34,301 bases of DNA from Gemmatimonadota bacterium (GTDB lineage Bacteria > Gemmatimonadota > Gemmatimonadetes > Longimicrobiales > Gaopeijiaceae), in assembly GCA_030827315.1 (NCBI GenBank), contig JAURER010000027.1:1-34301 (forward strand). The letters run 5' to 3'. Position numbers and translations under genes: made by a program. Positions 1 to 7,153 of this stretch are shown piece by piece. The notes beneath the pieces were generated by a model. The model was given only the letters and a program-made list of their open reading frames with translations, was not told where the DNA came from and did not search any database. Position 1 is the stretch's first letter. Every line of letters starts with the position of its first letter.

Positions 1-401
1 CGCTCCACCGCATCGAGGTCCGCCGATGTCGTGCGCCCCAGAACACCGACGTGCGGGTACCGACCCATTTCGACGAGGGTTCTCACCGACATCGGGAAGG
101 CAAGCGGCTCTGCCTGGGGTACGAACGCGACGCGCCGGGCGATCTCACGGCGACGCCACGAGTCCACGGGACGCCCCGAGAAGTCCACCCGGCCGACGGT
201 CGGAGCGAGCTCCCCCAGCATCACCCTCAGCAGCGTGGACTTGCCCGACCCGTTGGGCCCGAGAACGGCGTGCAGCTCACCCGCCCCGAGCTCCAGGGTG
301 AGTTTCTCGAGCGCGTGTGCCCGCGCGGCCTCGTACCGGAAGGTCACCTCGCGGAGCCGGAACAGCGGCTCGCTTGCCGGGGCAAGGCGCGGGGTGTCCA
401 T
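1..401 (-). CDS. btuD: Cobalamin/iron-siderophore ABC transporter ATP-binding protein, partial (cut by window edge)
   Basis: This is the ATPase of a FecCD/BtuCD-type importer that powers uptake of a corrinoid or siderophore across the inner membrane. Only the first 133 codons are in the window. They contain a Walker A motif GPNGSGKST (about residues 48-56) and a Q-loop region VPQAEP. The signature motif, Walker B and H-loop lie outside. The ATG at 401 overlaps the TGA of the permease gene (TGATG), so the two are translationally coupled. The gene is third in a btuF-btuC-btuD order behind a cobalamin riboswitch, which makes vitamin B12 or a precursor the likely substrate. That specificity comes from the riboswitch, because the ATPase itself cannot be told apart from haem or siderophore versions. 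Confidence 0.9.
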   Translation of the reverse strand, partial: MDTPRLAPASEPLFRLREVTFRYEAARAHALEKLTLELGAGELHAVLGPNGSGKSTLLRVMLGELAPTVGRVDFSGRPVDSWRRREIARRVAFVPQAEPLAFPMSVRTLVEMGRYPHVGVLGRTTSADLDAVE

Positions 402-1396
402 CACAGCTCGTCGAAGCGAAGGAGAAGCCAGAGGAAGACCGGGACGCCCACCAGTGCGGTGACCACGCCAACCGGCAGCTCGGCCGGCGCAACGACGACG
501 CGCGCGACGGTATCGGCAGCCACCATGAAGATCCCTCCGCTCAGCGCCGACGCGGGGAGGAGCCATCGGTGGTCGCTGCCACCCACCAGACGGAGCGCGT
601 GCGGAACGACGAGCCCCACGAAGCCGATGGCACCGGCGCCGGCCACGCACACGCCCACGATAAGGGACGTGACGACGTACAGAACGACCTTGAAGCGCGG
701 AACGTCCACACCCATGTGGAAGGCGCTCTGCTCGCCCACGGACAGGAGGTTCAACGGACGGGCCAGGAAGACGAGCCCCAGCAACGCGGGTACGACCCAG
801 AACGCGACGGTTGCCACTCCCTCCGCCGAGGCCCCGGAAAAGGAACCCATGATCCAGAGCATCGCGGCGCGGAAGGTCTCGACGTCGGCGAAGTTGATCA
901 CGAGCAGAATCACCGCGTTGAAGAACGCGCCGATCACGACCCCCGCCAGCAGGAGAACCCGCGTGTCGAGTCCCCGTGCGCTCGATCCCGCGATGGCGAG
1001 AACCAGCACGGTCGCCGTCACCGCTCCCGCGAACGCCGCGAGCGGCAGGGCCACGGCAGAGGTAGCCGTGATGCCGAACACGATGGCCGATACCGCCCCC
1101 AGGGCCGCGCCACTCGAAATGCCGAGTACGTAGGGTTCCGCGAGCGGATTTCGCAGAAGAGCCTGGAACACTGCGCCGCTCACCGCCAGGCCTGCCCCCA
1201 CCAGCGCCGCCATGAGGACGCGCGGCAGCCGGAGCGACGTGACGATGGTCTGGACCTGGGGGTCCCCCGTGCCACGCAGTGCTTCGAGTACGCTCGCGAG
1301 GGGAACAGCCACGGGCCCTACCATGAGTGCGCCGGCGCCGACCGCCAGGAAGACCGCGCAGAGCAGCGCCAGACCGGCGCCACGCCCCGGCCACAA
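401..1396 (-). CDS. btuC: FecCD-family ABC transporter permease, probable B12 permease
   Basis: This inner-membrane permease is hydrophobic throughout and matches BtuC/FecD proteins, with the characteristic segment of small residues LRLPRVLMAALVGAGLAVSG near its N-terminal third and a GAGAIGFVGLVVPHALR stretch near the C-terminus. The reading frame is open to 1591, but the upstream part is arginine-rich and overlaps the binding-protein gene. I therefore place the start at TTG 1396, just before the first membrane helix. A CTG at 1408 is an in-frame alternative. GGAGGT lies about 15 bases upstream of the TTG, which is a long spacing. The resulting 331 residues match the usual family length. The exact start is uncertain but the family is not. 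Confidence 0.9.
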   Translation of the reverse strand: MWPGRGAGLALLCAVFLAVGAGALMVGPVAVPLASVLEALRGTGDPQVQTIVTSLRLPRVLMAALVGAGLAVSGAVFQALLRNPLAEPYVLGISSGAALGAVSAIVFGITATSAVALPLAAFAGAVTATVLVLAIAGSSARGLDTRVLLLAGVVIGAFFNAVILLVINFADVETFRAAMLWIMGSFSGASAEGVATVAFWVVPALLGLVFLARPLNLLSVGEQSAFHMGVDVPRFKVVLYVVTSLIVGVCVAGAGAIGFVGLVVPHALRLVGGSDHRWLLPASALSGGIFMVAADTVARVVVAPAELPVGVVTALVGVPVFLWLLLRFDEL

Positions 1397-1404
1397 CCCG
1401 CCGC

Positions 1405-2304
1405 TCAGAAGACCTCCGGATGAAGCGCCCGAGCCAGAACGCGCGCGGACTCGACGAGCCCCGGCCCGGGACGGTTCAACGCCCTCGCGTCGACGAACGC
1501 GACGCGCCCCGCGCGCACCGCAGGGAGATCCCGCCACCCGGGCAGCGACTGCACGAAGCCCACGAGGTCTTCTGCCTCCCCGGCCGGCCACAACACGACA
1601 TCCGGATTCCGGGCCACGATGCTCTCGAATCCCACGTTCGGCCAGGCCGCGGGCAGGTCGGCGAAGACGTTCGCGCCTCCGGCGACCCCCATGAGGTCGT
1701 CGATGAACGTTCCTCCACCGGTCGTCATCGGGGGATCGTACCAGACGACGTACAGCGCGGTCACCGCAGGCAGTCCGGCGACCCGCTCCGACACCTCGGT
1801 CAGTCCATCCTTCAGGGACCTCGAGAGGGAGTCCGCCGCCTCTTCCACGTCCAGCAGCGCACCCAGAGACTCGATCGCGGCGAAGACGTCCTCCAGGGTG
1901 TTGGTCGGAAGGACCCGCGTCTCGATGCCGAGGTCTCCGAGCCTCTGCGCGAGCGCCGCCGTTTCACGCGCACTCGTGGTGAGCACGACGTCGACGTCGA
2001 GCGCCACGAGGACCTCCAGGCTCGGGTCGAGCCCGCCACCCACCGAGGGGAGGTGCGAGGAAGCCGGGTCGGTATCGTGGTCCGTACGGGCGACGAGGTG
2101 CGCACCGGCACCCATGGCGATGACCAGCTCGCTGAGCGAGGGTACCATCGCCACGATGCGGGGCCCCGTCGTATCGACGCCCGGCTCGGGCGCAGCAGGG
2201 GCGCACGCGCCGAAGAGCGCGAGCGAGAATGCCACCGAAGAACGAACCCCGATCCTGAACCGGAGACTCCGTCCCCGGCGGCAACGAAATGCCGTGGGAC
2301 CCAT
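1405..2304 (-). CDS. btuF: Cobalamin-binding periplasmic lipoprotein of ABC transporter
   Basis: This 299-residue protein is a helical-backbone metal/corrinoid receptor of the BtuF/FhuD type. It has a basic N-terminus, a hydrophobic segment ending LALFGAC with a likely lipidated Cys34, and two lobes that begin with a typical MVPSLSELV segment. A later NPDVVLWP segment is also typical. The start ATG at 2304 has a GAGGGG ribosome-binding site 8 bases upstream, and that site can be hidden in a small hairpin downstream of the cobalamin riboswitch. The TGA stop lies next to the permease start. The riboswitch in its leader makes a corrinoid the probable ligand. A siderophore or haem ligand is the alternative if the riboswitch were ignored. 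Confidence 0.92.
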   Translation of the reverse strand: MGPTAFRCRRGRSLRFRIGVRSSVAFSLALFGACAPAAPEPGVDTTGPRIVAMVPSLSELVIAMGAGAHLVARTDHDTDPASSHLPSVGGGLDPSLEVLVALDVDVVLTTSARETAALAQRLGDLGIETRVLPTNTLEDVFAAIESLGALLDVEEAADSLSRSLKDGLTEVSERVAGLPAVTALYVVWYDPPMTTGGGTFIDDLMGVAGGANVFADLPAAWPNVGFESIVARNPDVVLWPAGEAEDLVGFVQSLPGWRDLPAVRAGRVAFVDARALNRPGPGLVESARVLARALHPEVF

Positions 2305-2313
2305 CTGTGCTTC

Positions 2314-2328
2314 CCCTCGACCGGAGGA
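2314..2328 (-). promoter_or_regulatory. Possible ribosome-binding-site-sequestering hairpin of the btuF leader
   Basis: On the minus strand UCCUC (2328-2324) can pair with GAGGG (2318-2314) around a five-base loop. The 3' arm is the btuF ribosome-binding site. This hairpin lies 9 bases after the riboswitch closing stem and would hide the ribosome-binding site when formed, suggesting translational rather than transcriptional control. The pairing is seen in the sequence (one pair is G-U) and the regulatory role is inferred. Confidence 0.4.
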
Positions 2329-2337
2329 TGAACCCGC

Positions 2338-2486
2338 GCGACACAGGTCTCCTGGCTTAGGGCCGGCTCACTCGCCTTCCCGGGCCGCTTCGCCCAGTGG
2401 CACTTCGAGTGTCCGTTTCGGTTCGACCGAGCCCATCACAGTGGCGGGACCGCGCCGGAATCTCACCGGCTTCCGAGATGTATCGC
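2338..2486 (-). promoter_or_regulatory. Cobalamin riboswitch
   Basis: Read on the minus strand, this leader has the conserved core of the cobalamin riboswitch. It contains a GCCGGTGAGATTCCGG element, then GGTCCCGCCACTGTGA, and near the 3' end the B12 box AGCCAGGAGACCTG. The ends pair as a closing stem: 8 bases at 2486-2479 (GCGATACA) match 2345-2338 (TGTGTCGC) with one G-U pair. Binding of adenosylcobalamin or a related corrinoid normally shuts off the downstream gene, here btuFCD. The 5' end lies only 9 bases after the stop codon of the TPR gene, so a dedicated promoter would have to sit inside that coding region, or the element is reached by read-through from the oxidase operon. Confidence 0.95.
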
Positions 2487-2495
2487 CGGAAGAGG

Positions 2496-3215
2496 TTAGT
2501 CGGTCTCGCCCTCGTCCGCCATTCGGCGTCGGATTCGCACGAGCTCCTCCGCGGCCCAGACGCCTTCGGGTGACGTCGCATGCTGCTCCGCGACCCGAGC
2601 CAGGAGAGGAGCGGCCCGGCGCGGCTCGCCCAGGCGTACCTCGCAGAGCTCCACCATCTCCTTCAGCGCCAGCAGCCTGACTCCCGAATCCATCGTCGCG
2701 CTCGTAAGTGCACGCTTGAATCCGTCGGCTGCCCCATGCGGGTCGCCCATGAGATCGCGGCGTATGCGCGCGACACGCAGGTAAGGCGTCGGCTCATCCG
2801 GGTCCTCGAGAATCGCGACCTCGAACACCTCGAGGGCGCCCTCATAGTCACCGCGGGCGACGTACGACTCCGCGAGCGAATATTCCTTCTTCCGGGGCGT
2901 GCTTCGCCCAGAGGGGGCGTAGACCGTGCCCGCCGCGCGGCCGGACGCCGCGGCCAGGGCGAGGGGCCCGAAGTAGGCCGCAGCCCACCCCATCAGCGTA
3001 GCGAGGATGATGACCAGCCCGCCTCCCGCACCGTTCACGGTCGCGAATCCGCCGAGAAGGAAGCCGAGAAACGCGCCGACGGGGGACAAGGCCAGGACGC
3101 GTATCTTCATCGCGCGCTCGAAGGCGTGGGGCGAAGCACGTTTCTGGACGATGGGCGTGTAGCCGCGGCGCACGGGACGCGGCAAGCGCGGACCGTTGCC
3201 CGGCACGTCGTTCAC
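2496..3215 (-). CDS. TPR-containing membrane protein, function unknown
   Basis: This 239-residue protein has a basic N-terminus, two hydrophobic segments at about residues 43-65 and 68-90, and a C-terminal helical region. That region resembles tetratricopeptide repeats, for example the segment around SYVARGDYEGALEVFEVAI followed by PTPYLRVARI. I read it as an inner-membrane protein with a soluble TPR domain for protein contacts. It starts at GTG 3215, 8 bases after the CPVC gene, and is the last gene of the oxidase operon. A role in oxidase assembly or stability is possible from context only. An in-frame ATG (codon 36, just before the first membrane segment) is an alternative start. Confidence 0.75.
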   Translation of the reverse strand: MNDVPGNGPRLPRPVRRGYTPIVQKRASPHAFERAMKIRVLALSPVGAFLGFLLGGFATVNGAGGGLVIILATLMGWAAAYFGPLALAAASGRAAGTVYAPSGRSTPRKKEYSLAESYVARGDYEGALEVFEVAILEDPDEPTPYLRVARIRRDLMGDPHGAADGFKRALTSATMDSGVRLLALKEMVELCEVRLGEPRRAAPLLARVAEQHATSPEGVWAAEELVRIRRRMADEGETD

Positions 3216-3223
3216 GCCGAACC

Positions 3224-3502
3224 CTACGCTTCCGCGTCGTCCCGCTCTGCCGACGCGTCCCCGTGAAGCTCGTCGAGCTCGCGGGTACGCCGGCGAATCC
3301 AGAGGCCGGCCCCCGCGACCATGCCCAGCGGCAACAAGCTCAGGAACGCAGTGGTAGCCAGGAAGGCCTGCCGATTCTCGTCACGCGCGTCGAAGCAAAC
3401 GGGGCACGCCAGCACAACTTCTGGCATCAAGCCAATGAAGAGAGCGGTCACACCCGCGATCACGGCCACGCGACCGAGCCACCCGCCTAGCCGCCGGATC
3501 AC
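3224..3502 (-). CDS. Small CPVC-motif membrane protein of the oxidase operon
   Basis: This 92-residue protein starts at a GTG that overlaps the stop of the upstream subunit III gene (GTGA, 3502-3499). It has a hydrophobic N-terminal segment ending VVLA, followed directly by CPVCF (Cys33, Cys36), then a second membrane segment at about 47-69 and a charged tail. The cysteine pair at the start of the exported part could be a redox pair, a copper or haem-related site, or Cys33 could be lipidated. Position within the operon suggests oxidase maturation or a small accessory subunit. I recognise the pattern as recurring beside cox genes but do not know a tested function. Confidence 0.8.
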   Translation of the reverse strand: MIRRLGGWLGRVAVIAGVTALFIGLMPEVVLACPVCFDARDENRQAFLATTAFLSLLPLGMVAGAGLWIRRRTRELDELHGDASAERDDAEA

Positions 3503-4101
3503 AGGTAGACCTTCCAGTACAGGATGGGCCAGACCAGGACCACGAAGTACCAGAACGCCGACACGGTGGCGAGCTGATGGGCGGTAAGCTCTTCCCGGTC
3601 GAGGCGGGTGAACGCCCAGATCAGGGCGGCGAGCGCGCCGACCGCGTGCAGCGCGTGCGAGCCCACGATCAGGTAGAAGAAGCCGCCGTAGGCACTCGAC
3701 TGCATGGTGAGTCCCTCCGCGAGCAGTGCGACCCACTCCACTCCCTGGAAGCCGACGAAGATGCACCCCAGGAGGATGGAGAGCAGCAATGGGATGCGGG
3801 CGGAGTTCTGCTCGCGACGGAACGCGAACCAGGTCAGCACGAGGACCACGCCGCTGACGAGGAGCGCCAGCGAATTGAGCGCGGTCTCCTGTGCCGGCAG
3901 ACGCGGTTGACCGTACGGAGGCCACATCACTCCGGCCTGCTGCGCTTTCACGATCGCGTGCGCAGAGATGAGACCCGAGAAGAACATCACCTCGGTGAAG
4001 ATGAAGATCAGCATTCCGAGCACGCCGTTCGGTATGACCGGCTCGCGTCGAACCGGCGCGGGGCGGCTTTCCGTCGGGTACGTGGCTGATCCGGCGCTCA
4101 T
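3499..4101 (-). CDS. ctaE: Cytochrome c oxidase subunit III, second copy
   Basis: This 200-residue protein has five predicted membrane helices and is the short form of subunit III, lacking the first two helices of the mitochondrial type. Family marks include the first-helix GMLIFIFTEVMFFSGLISA, a GFQGVEWVALL segment, SHALHAVGALAALIWA and a closing WYFVVLVWPILYWKVYL. Subunit III stabilises subunit I and helps proton delivery to its D-channel. The operon also encodes another, clearly different subunit III (4845-5423), with the subunit IV/cytochrome c gene between them. The stop overlaps the start of the CPVC gene. Whether both copies sit in the same complex is unknown. Confidence 0.92.
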   Translation of the reverse strand: MSAGSATYPTESRPAPVRREPVIPNGVLGMLIFIFTEVMFFSGLISAHAIVKAQQAGVMWPPYGQPRLPAQETALNSLALLVSGVVLVLTWFAFRREQNSARIPLLLSILLGCIFVGFQGVEWVALLAEGLTMQSSAYGGFFYLIVGSHALHAVGALAALIWAFTRLDREELTAHQLATVSAFWYFVVLVWPILYWKVYL

Positions 4102-4108
4102 CTGGGGA

Positions 4109-4840
4109 TTAGTTGGGACGCAGGGACATCACGTAGTCCGCCATCTCCTCCAGCTGCTCGGGCGTGTACAGCGCACCCCAGGGAGCCATGAGGGCGGAGC
4201 CCCCGACGACGGCGGCGCCGTCGCGGATGACCGTGACGATCCGGGCGCGATCGCGACCCTCCCAGAAGGCCGGATCGGTGAAATTCGCGGGCTTCGGGTC
4301 GAGGGCCATGCCCGCCGGGCCGTCACCCTGACCCCCGGCGCCATGGCACGTGGCGCACACCGTTCCAAACGATCCGGCGGCACTGAAGCCGGCCGGGGCC
4401 GCCTCGGCCACCTCCGCCGCTCCGCCCTCTTCGGCGTGATCGCCGTCTCCGTGGTCGTCACCGCCCAGCCCGCGGGCGGTGGCCTCCTTCGCCGCGAGGT
4501 TCTCCCAGTTGTTCCCCTCGTGATTGAGCACGTCGGGCGAGATACCTGCGACCATGAGGACCATGAGGAGCACCGACGTCGTCAGCAGCCACTTCATGAG
4601 CCTCTTCTCCCACTTGAGGTGCATGAAGTTGTCGATCACGAGGTTCGCCTTCACCAGCGCAATGCCGAACGCGGTGATCAGCGTGATCCAGGGCAGACCC
4701 GTGATACGCCCCACCTCCGGACCCGCGACGCTGATCAGGAAGAGGACGACCAGCGCGACGTAGATCGCGAAATAGTTGACGTGATGGCCGCCGCCGTGGC
4801 CGTCGTCGTGATGCTCGTTGTGCTCGTTGTTCCCGGACAT
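4109..4840 (-). CDS. Cytochrome oxidase subunit IV fused to a C-terminal cytochrome c domain
   Basis: This 243-residue protein has a histidine- and aspartate-rich N-terminus and three membrane helices at about 22-40, 50-69 and 85-100, matching prokaryotic subunit IV. An acidic His/Asp linker (about 125-145) follows, then a class I cytochrome c domain with CATCH at 162-166 and a likely Met ligand at 218 in ALMAP. The haem domain would face the periplasm and could pass electrons to CuA of subunit II. The frame is open to 4954, but I chose ATG 4840 because the extra part overlaps the upstream subunit III gene and is low-complexity. In most caa3 oxidases the added cytochrome c is on subunit II, so its placement on subunit IV is unusual. 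Confidence 0.9.
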   Translation of the reverse strand: MSGNNEHNEHHDDGHGGGHHVNYFAIYVALVVLFLISVAGPEVGRITGLPWITLITAFGIALVKANLVIDNFMHLKWEKRLMKWLLTTSVLLMVLMVAGISPDVLNHEGNNWENLAAKEATARGLGGDDHGDGDHAEEGGAAEVAEAAPAGFSAAGSFGTVCATCHGAGGQGDGPAGMALDPKPANFTDPAFWEGRDRARIVTVIRDGAAVVGGSALMAPWGALYTPEQLEEMADYVMSLRPN

Positions 4841-4844
4841 GGCC

Positions 4845-5423
4845 TTACTTCGCGATGTAGAGAAGCGGGAAGAGGAAGATCCAGACCACGTCGACGAAGT
4901 GCCAGTAGATGCCGATGAGCTCGACGCGGTGTAGCTCCCGTCCCCGATACGCATCGACCGCCACCACCCCCATGATGATCGCGCCCGCGATCACGTGCAG
5001 GGCGTGGAGGCCGGCCGCGGTGTAGTAGAACGACCAGAAGGTGTTCGCCGTGATCGTGTAGCCGTGCGAGATCTCATTGGCCCACTCGAACGACTTGATC
5101 ACGAGGAAGGTCAGGGCCCCCAAGATCGTGAAGCCGAGAAGCTTCGCGGCCTCCTTCCCGTTGCCCTTTTCGGCGGCCTGGTGCGCGAGCACCGCGGTGA
5201 AGCTCGAGGTGAGCAGCACGAAGGTGTTGATGGCCCCGATCCACGTCTGGGTGTGAGACGCAGCCTCGGCCCATTCGGGGTGGCCGAGCCTGTGCATGAT
5301 GTACGTGCCGAGCAGGCCGCCGAAGATCACGACCTCCGAGGCGAGGACCCACCAGACCGCCAGGCGGCCCGTAGGGATTCCCGTTGCGCTCCGGAGCGTA
5401 GCGAGGGGTTTTGCGTTTGCCAT
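4845..5423 (-). CDS. ctaE: Cytochrome c oxidase subunit III, first copy
   Basis: This 192-residue short-form subunit III has five membrane helices, with typical segments WWVLASEVVIFGGLLGTYIM, FEWANEI, YYTAAGLHALHVIAG and the closing YWHFVDVVWIFLFPLLYI. The acidic residue in the FEWANEI segment matches the conserved glutamate helix of the family. Its ATG at 5423 overlaps the TGA of subunit I by one base, the position expected for the true structural partner of subunit I. It differs strongly from the second subunit III downstream, so the pair is not a recent duplication. Confidence 0.95.
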   Translation of the reverse strand: MANAKPLATLRSATGIPTGRLAVWWVLASEVVIFGGLLGTYIMHRLGHPEWAEAASHTQTWIGAINTFVLLTSSFTAVLAHQAAEKGNGKEAAKLLGFTILGALTFLVIKSFEWANEISHGYTITANTFWSFYYTAAGLHALHVIAGAIIMGVVAVDAYRGRELHRVELIGIYWHFVDVVWIFLFPLLYIAK

Positions 5424-7141
5424 CAGGCTGGTTCGTCTTGGGGCCAGTAGTCTTCTTCACGATCGGGGTGACCGTACTCGTACGGGCCCCGGTACACGAC
5501 CGGCATGCGGTCGAGCGGCCAGTTTCCATGCGGCGGCGGGGACTCGGTGGTCCACTCGAGCGTGTTCGCCTGCCACGGGTTCTTTCCGGCCTTCTCACCC
5601 CTGATCCAGCTCGTGATCATGTTGTAGAAGAACACCAACTGGAACGCGATCATGATCAGGAGCGAGATCGTGGCGATCTGCCGGAGCTGGAACATCTCGG
5701 GCGTCGCAAGCTCCGGGAAGTGCTGGAAGTTGTAGATGCGGCGGTGCTGACCACCCATCCCCAGCACGAAGAGCGGGATGAAGATGAAGTTGAAGGGGAT
5801 GATCGTGCCCCAGAAGTGAATCTTCCCGAGCGTGTCGTTCATCATCCGCCCGAACATCTTCGGGAACCAGTACGTGAACGCGCAGAACGACCCGATGATC
5901 GCGATCGGGAAGAACGTGTAGTGGAAGTGCGCGAGCACGAAGTACGTGTCGTGGAAGTAGATGTCCGCGCCGCTCGCACCGAGGAAGATCCCCGTCACGC
6001 CTCCGATCAGGAACTCGGCCATGAAGGCGAGTGCCCAGAGCATGGGCGTCGTGAGACGGATGGAGCCCCCGTACAGCGTCGCGATGATCACGAAACACAT
6101 CTCGGCGATCGGCACGGAGATGAGGAGCGTCGTGACCGTGAACACGTTCGCCATGCGCGGGTCGATACCCGCGATGAACTGGTGGTGCGCCCAGACGAAA
6201 AAGCTCAGCACGCCGGTCGCGACCGCCGTGTAGAGGACCATCTTGTAGCCGAAGATCTTCTTGCGCGCGAACGTCGCGATGACGTCGACCGTGATGCCGA
6301 TCGCCGGCAGCAGCACGACGTAGACCTCGGGGTGTCCGAAGAACCAGAAGAGGTGCTGCCAGAGGATCGGGTCACCTCCTCGGGCCGGGTCGTAGAAGCC
6401 GGTACCGAGCGTCTGGTCGAAGAGCAGCATCACCGCGCCCGCCACGAGCGGACCGACCGAAAGCATGAAGAGGATGCTCGCGATCACGATCATCCACGCC
6501 ACCAGCGGGATGTCGTAGGCCTTCATCCCGGGCGCCCGTGAGTTCATGAGCGTGGTGATGAAGTTGATACCGCCCAGAAGGAAGGCCACGAATTCGAGCG
6601 CCACGGCGATGAGCCAGAGCGAAGAGCCCAGGTTCGTCTGGTTGTACTCCGCGACCGCCGACAGCGGAGGGTACGACGTCCACGCGCCTCCGAAGCCACC
6701 CCCTTCCACGAAGAGCGACGCCATGAGGACGATCACGCTCAGGAAGAACACCTGGAAGGAGAGGCGGTTGATGCGCGGAAACACCATGTCGTCCGCGCCG
6801 ATCATGAGCGGAATCAGGTAGTTCCCGAAGGCGGCGATCAGCACGGGCATCGCCACCCAGAAGATCATGATCGAACCGTGGTTCGTGATCAGCGCGTTGT
6901 ACTCACCCGGCGAAACCTGGCCGAAGCCCGGTACGGAAATGCCCGGGAAGGCGAGCTGCATGCGGAACACGTACGCCATGTATCCACCGATGATCGCCAT
7001 GAGCATCCCGGTGAACAGGTACTGCATGGCGATGATCTTGTGGTCCGTCGACCAGATGTACTTCAGGATGCCCGTCGGACCATGGTGATGGTCGTCGTGG
7101 CCGTGGTGGTCGTGGTGGACGTCGACTGCGGTGTCTGCCAT
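5423..7141 (-). CDS. ctaD: Cytochrome c oxidase subunit I with non-canonical K-channel
   Basis: This is the 572-residue catalytic subunit of an A-type haem-copper oxidase, which reduces O2 and pumps protons. Haem a ligands are His88 and His407, the haem a3 ligand is His405, and CuB ligands are His270, His319 and His320, with the cross-linked Tyr274 in HPEVY. The D-channel set is present: Asn107, Asp118, Asn125 and Glu272. The K-channel set is not. An ungapped alignment to the canonical VPTGIKIFSW segment gives VPIAEMCFVI, so the essential lysine is Met348, with Glu347 beside it and Ile345 for the threonine. The K-channel serine is Val285. The N-terminus is very His-rich (about residues 9-20). 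It lies 12 bases after subunit II. Confidence 0.98.
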   Translation of the reverse strand: MADTAVDVHHDHHGHDDHHHGPTGILKYIWSTDHKIIAMQYLFTGMLMAIIGGYMAYVFRMQLAFPGISVPGFGQVSPGEYNALITNHGSIMIFWVAMPVLIAAFGNYLIPLMIGADDMVFPRINRLSFQVFFLSVIVLMASLFVEGGGFGGAWTSYPPLSAVAEYNQTNLGSSLWLIAVALEFVAFLLGGINFITTLMNSRAPGMKAYDIPLVAWMIVIASILFMLSVGPLVAGAVMLLFDQTLGTGFYDPARGGDPILWQHLFWFFGHPEVYVVLLPAIGITVDVIATFARKKIFGYKMVLYTAVATGVLSFFVWAHHQFIAGIDPRMANVFTVTTLLISVPIAEMCFVIIATLYGGSIRLTTPMLWALAFMAEFLIGGVTGIFLGASGADIYFHDTYFVLAHFHYTFFPIAIIGSFCAFTYWFPKMFGRMMNDTLGKIHFWGTIIPFNFIFIPLFVLGMGGQHRRIYNFQHFPELATPEMFQLRQIATISLLIMIAFQLVFFYNMITSWIRGEKAGKNPWQANTLEWTTESPPPHGNWPLDRMPVVYRGPYEYGHPDREEDYWPQDEPA

Positions 7142-7153
7142 GTCCCTCGCCCT

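Noticed and set aside
4841-4954. Longer N-terminus for the subunit IV/cytochrome c protein
   Set aside because: The extra 38 residues are Ser-rich, overlap the upstream subunit III gene and lack a ribosome-binding site. ATG 4840 follows that gene by 4 bases.
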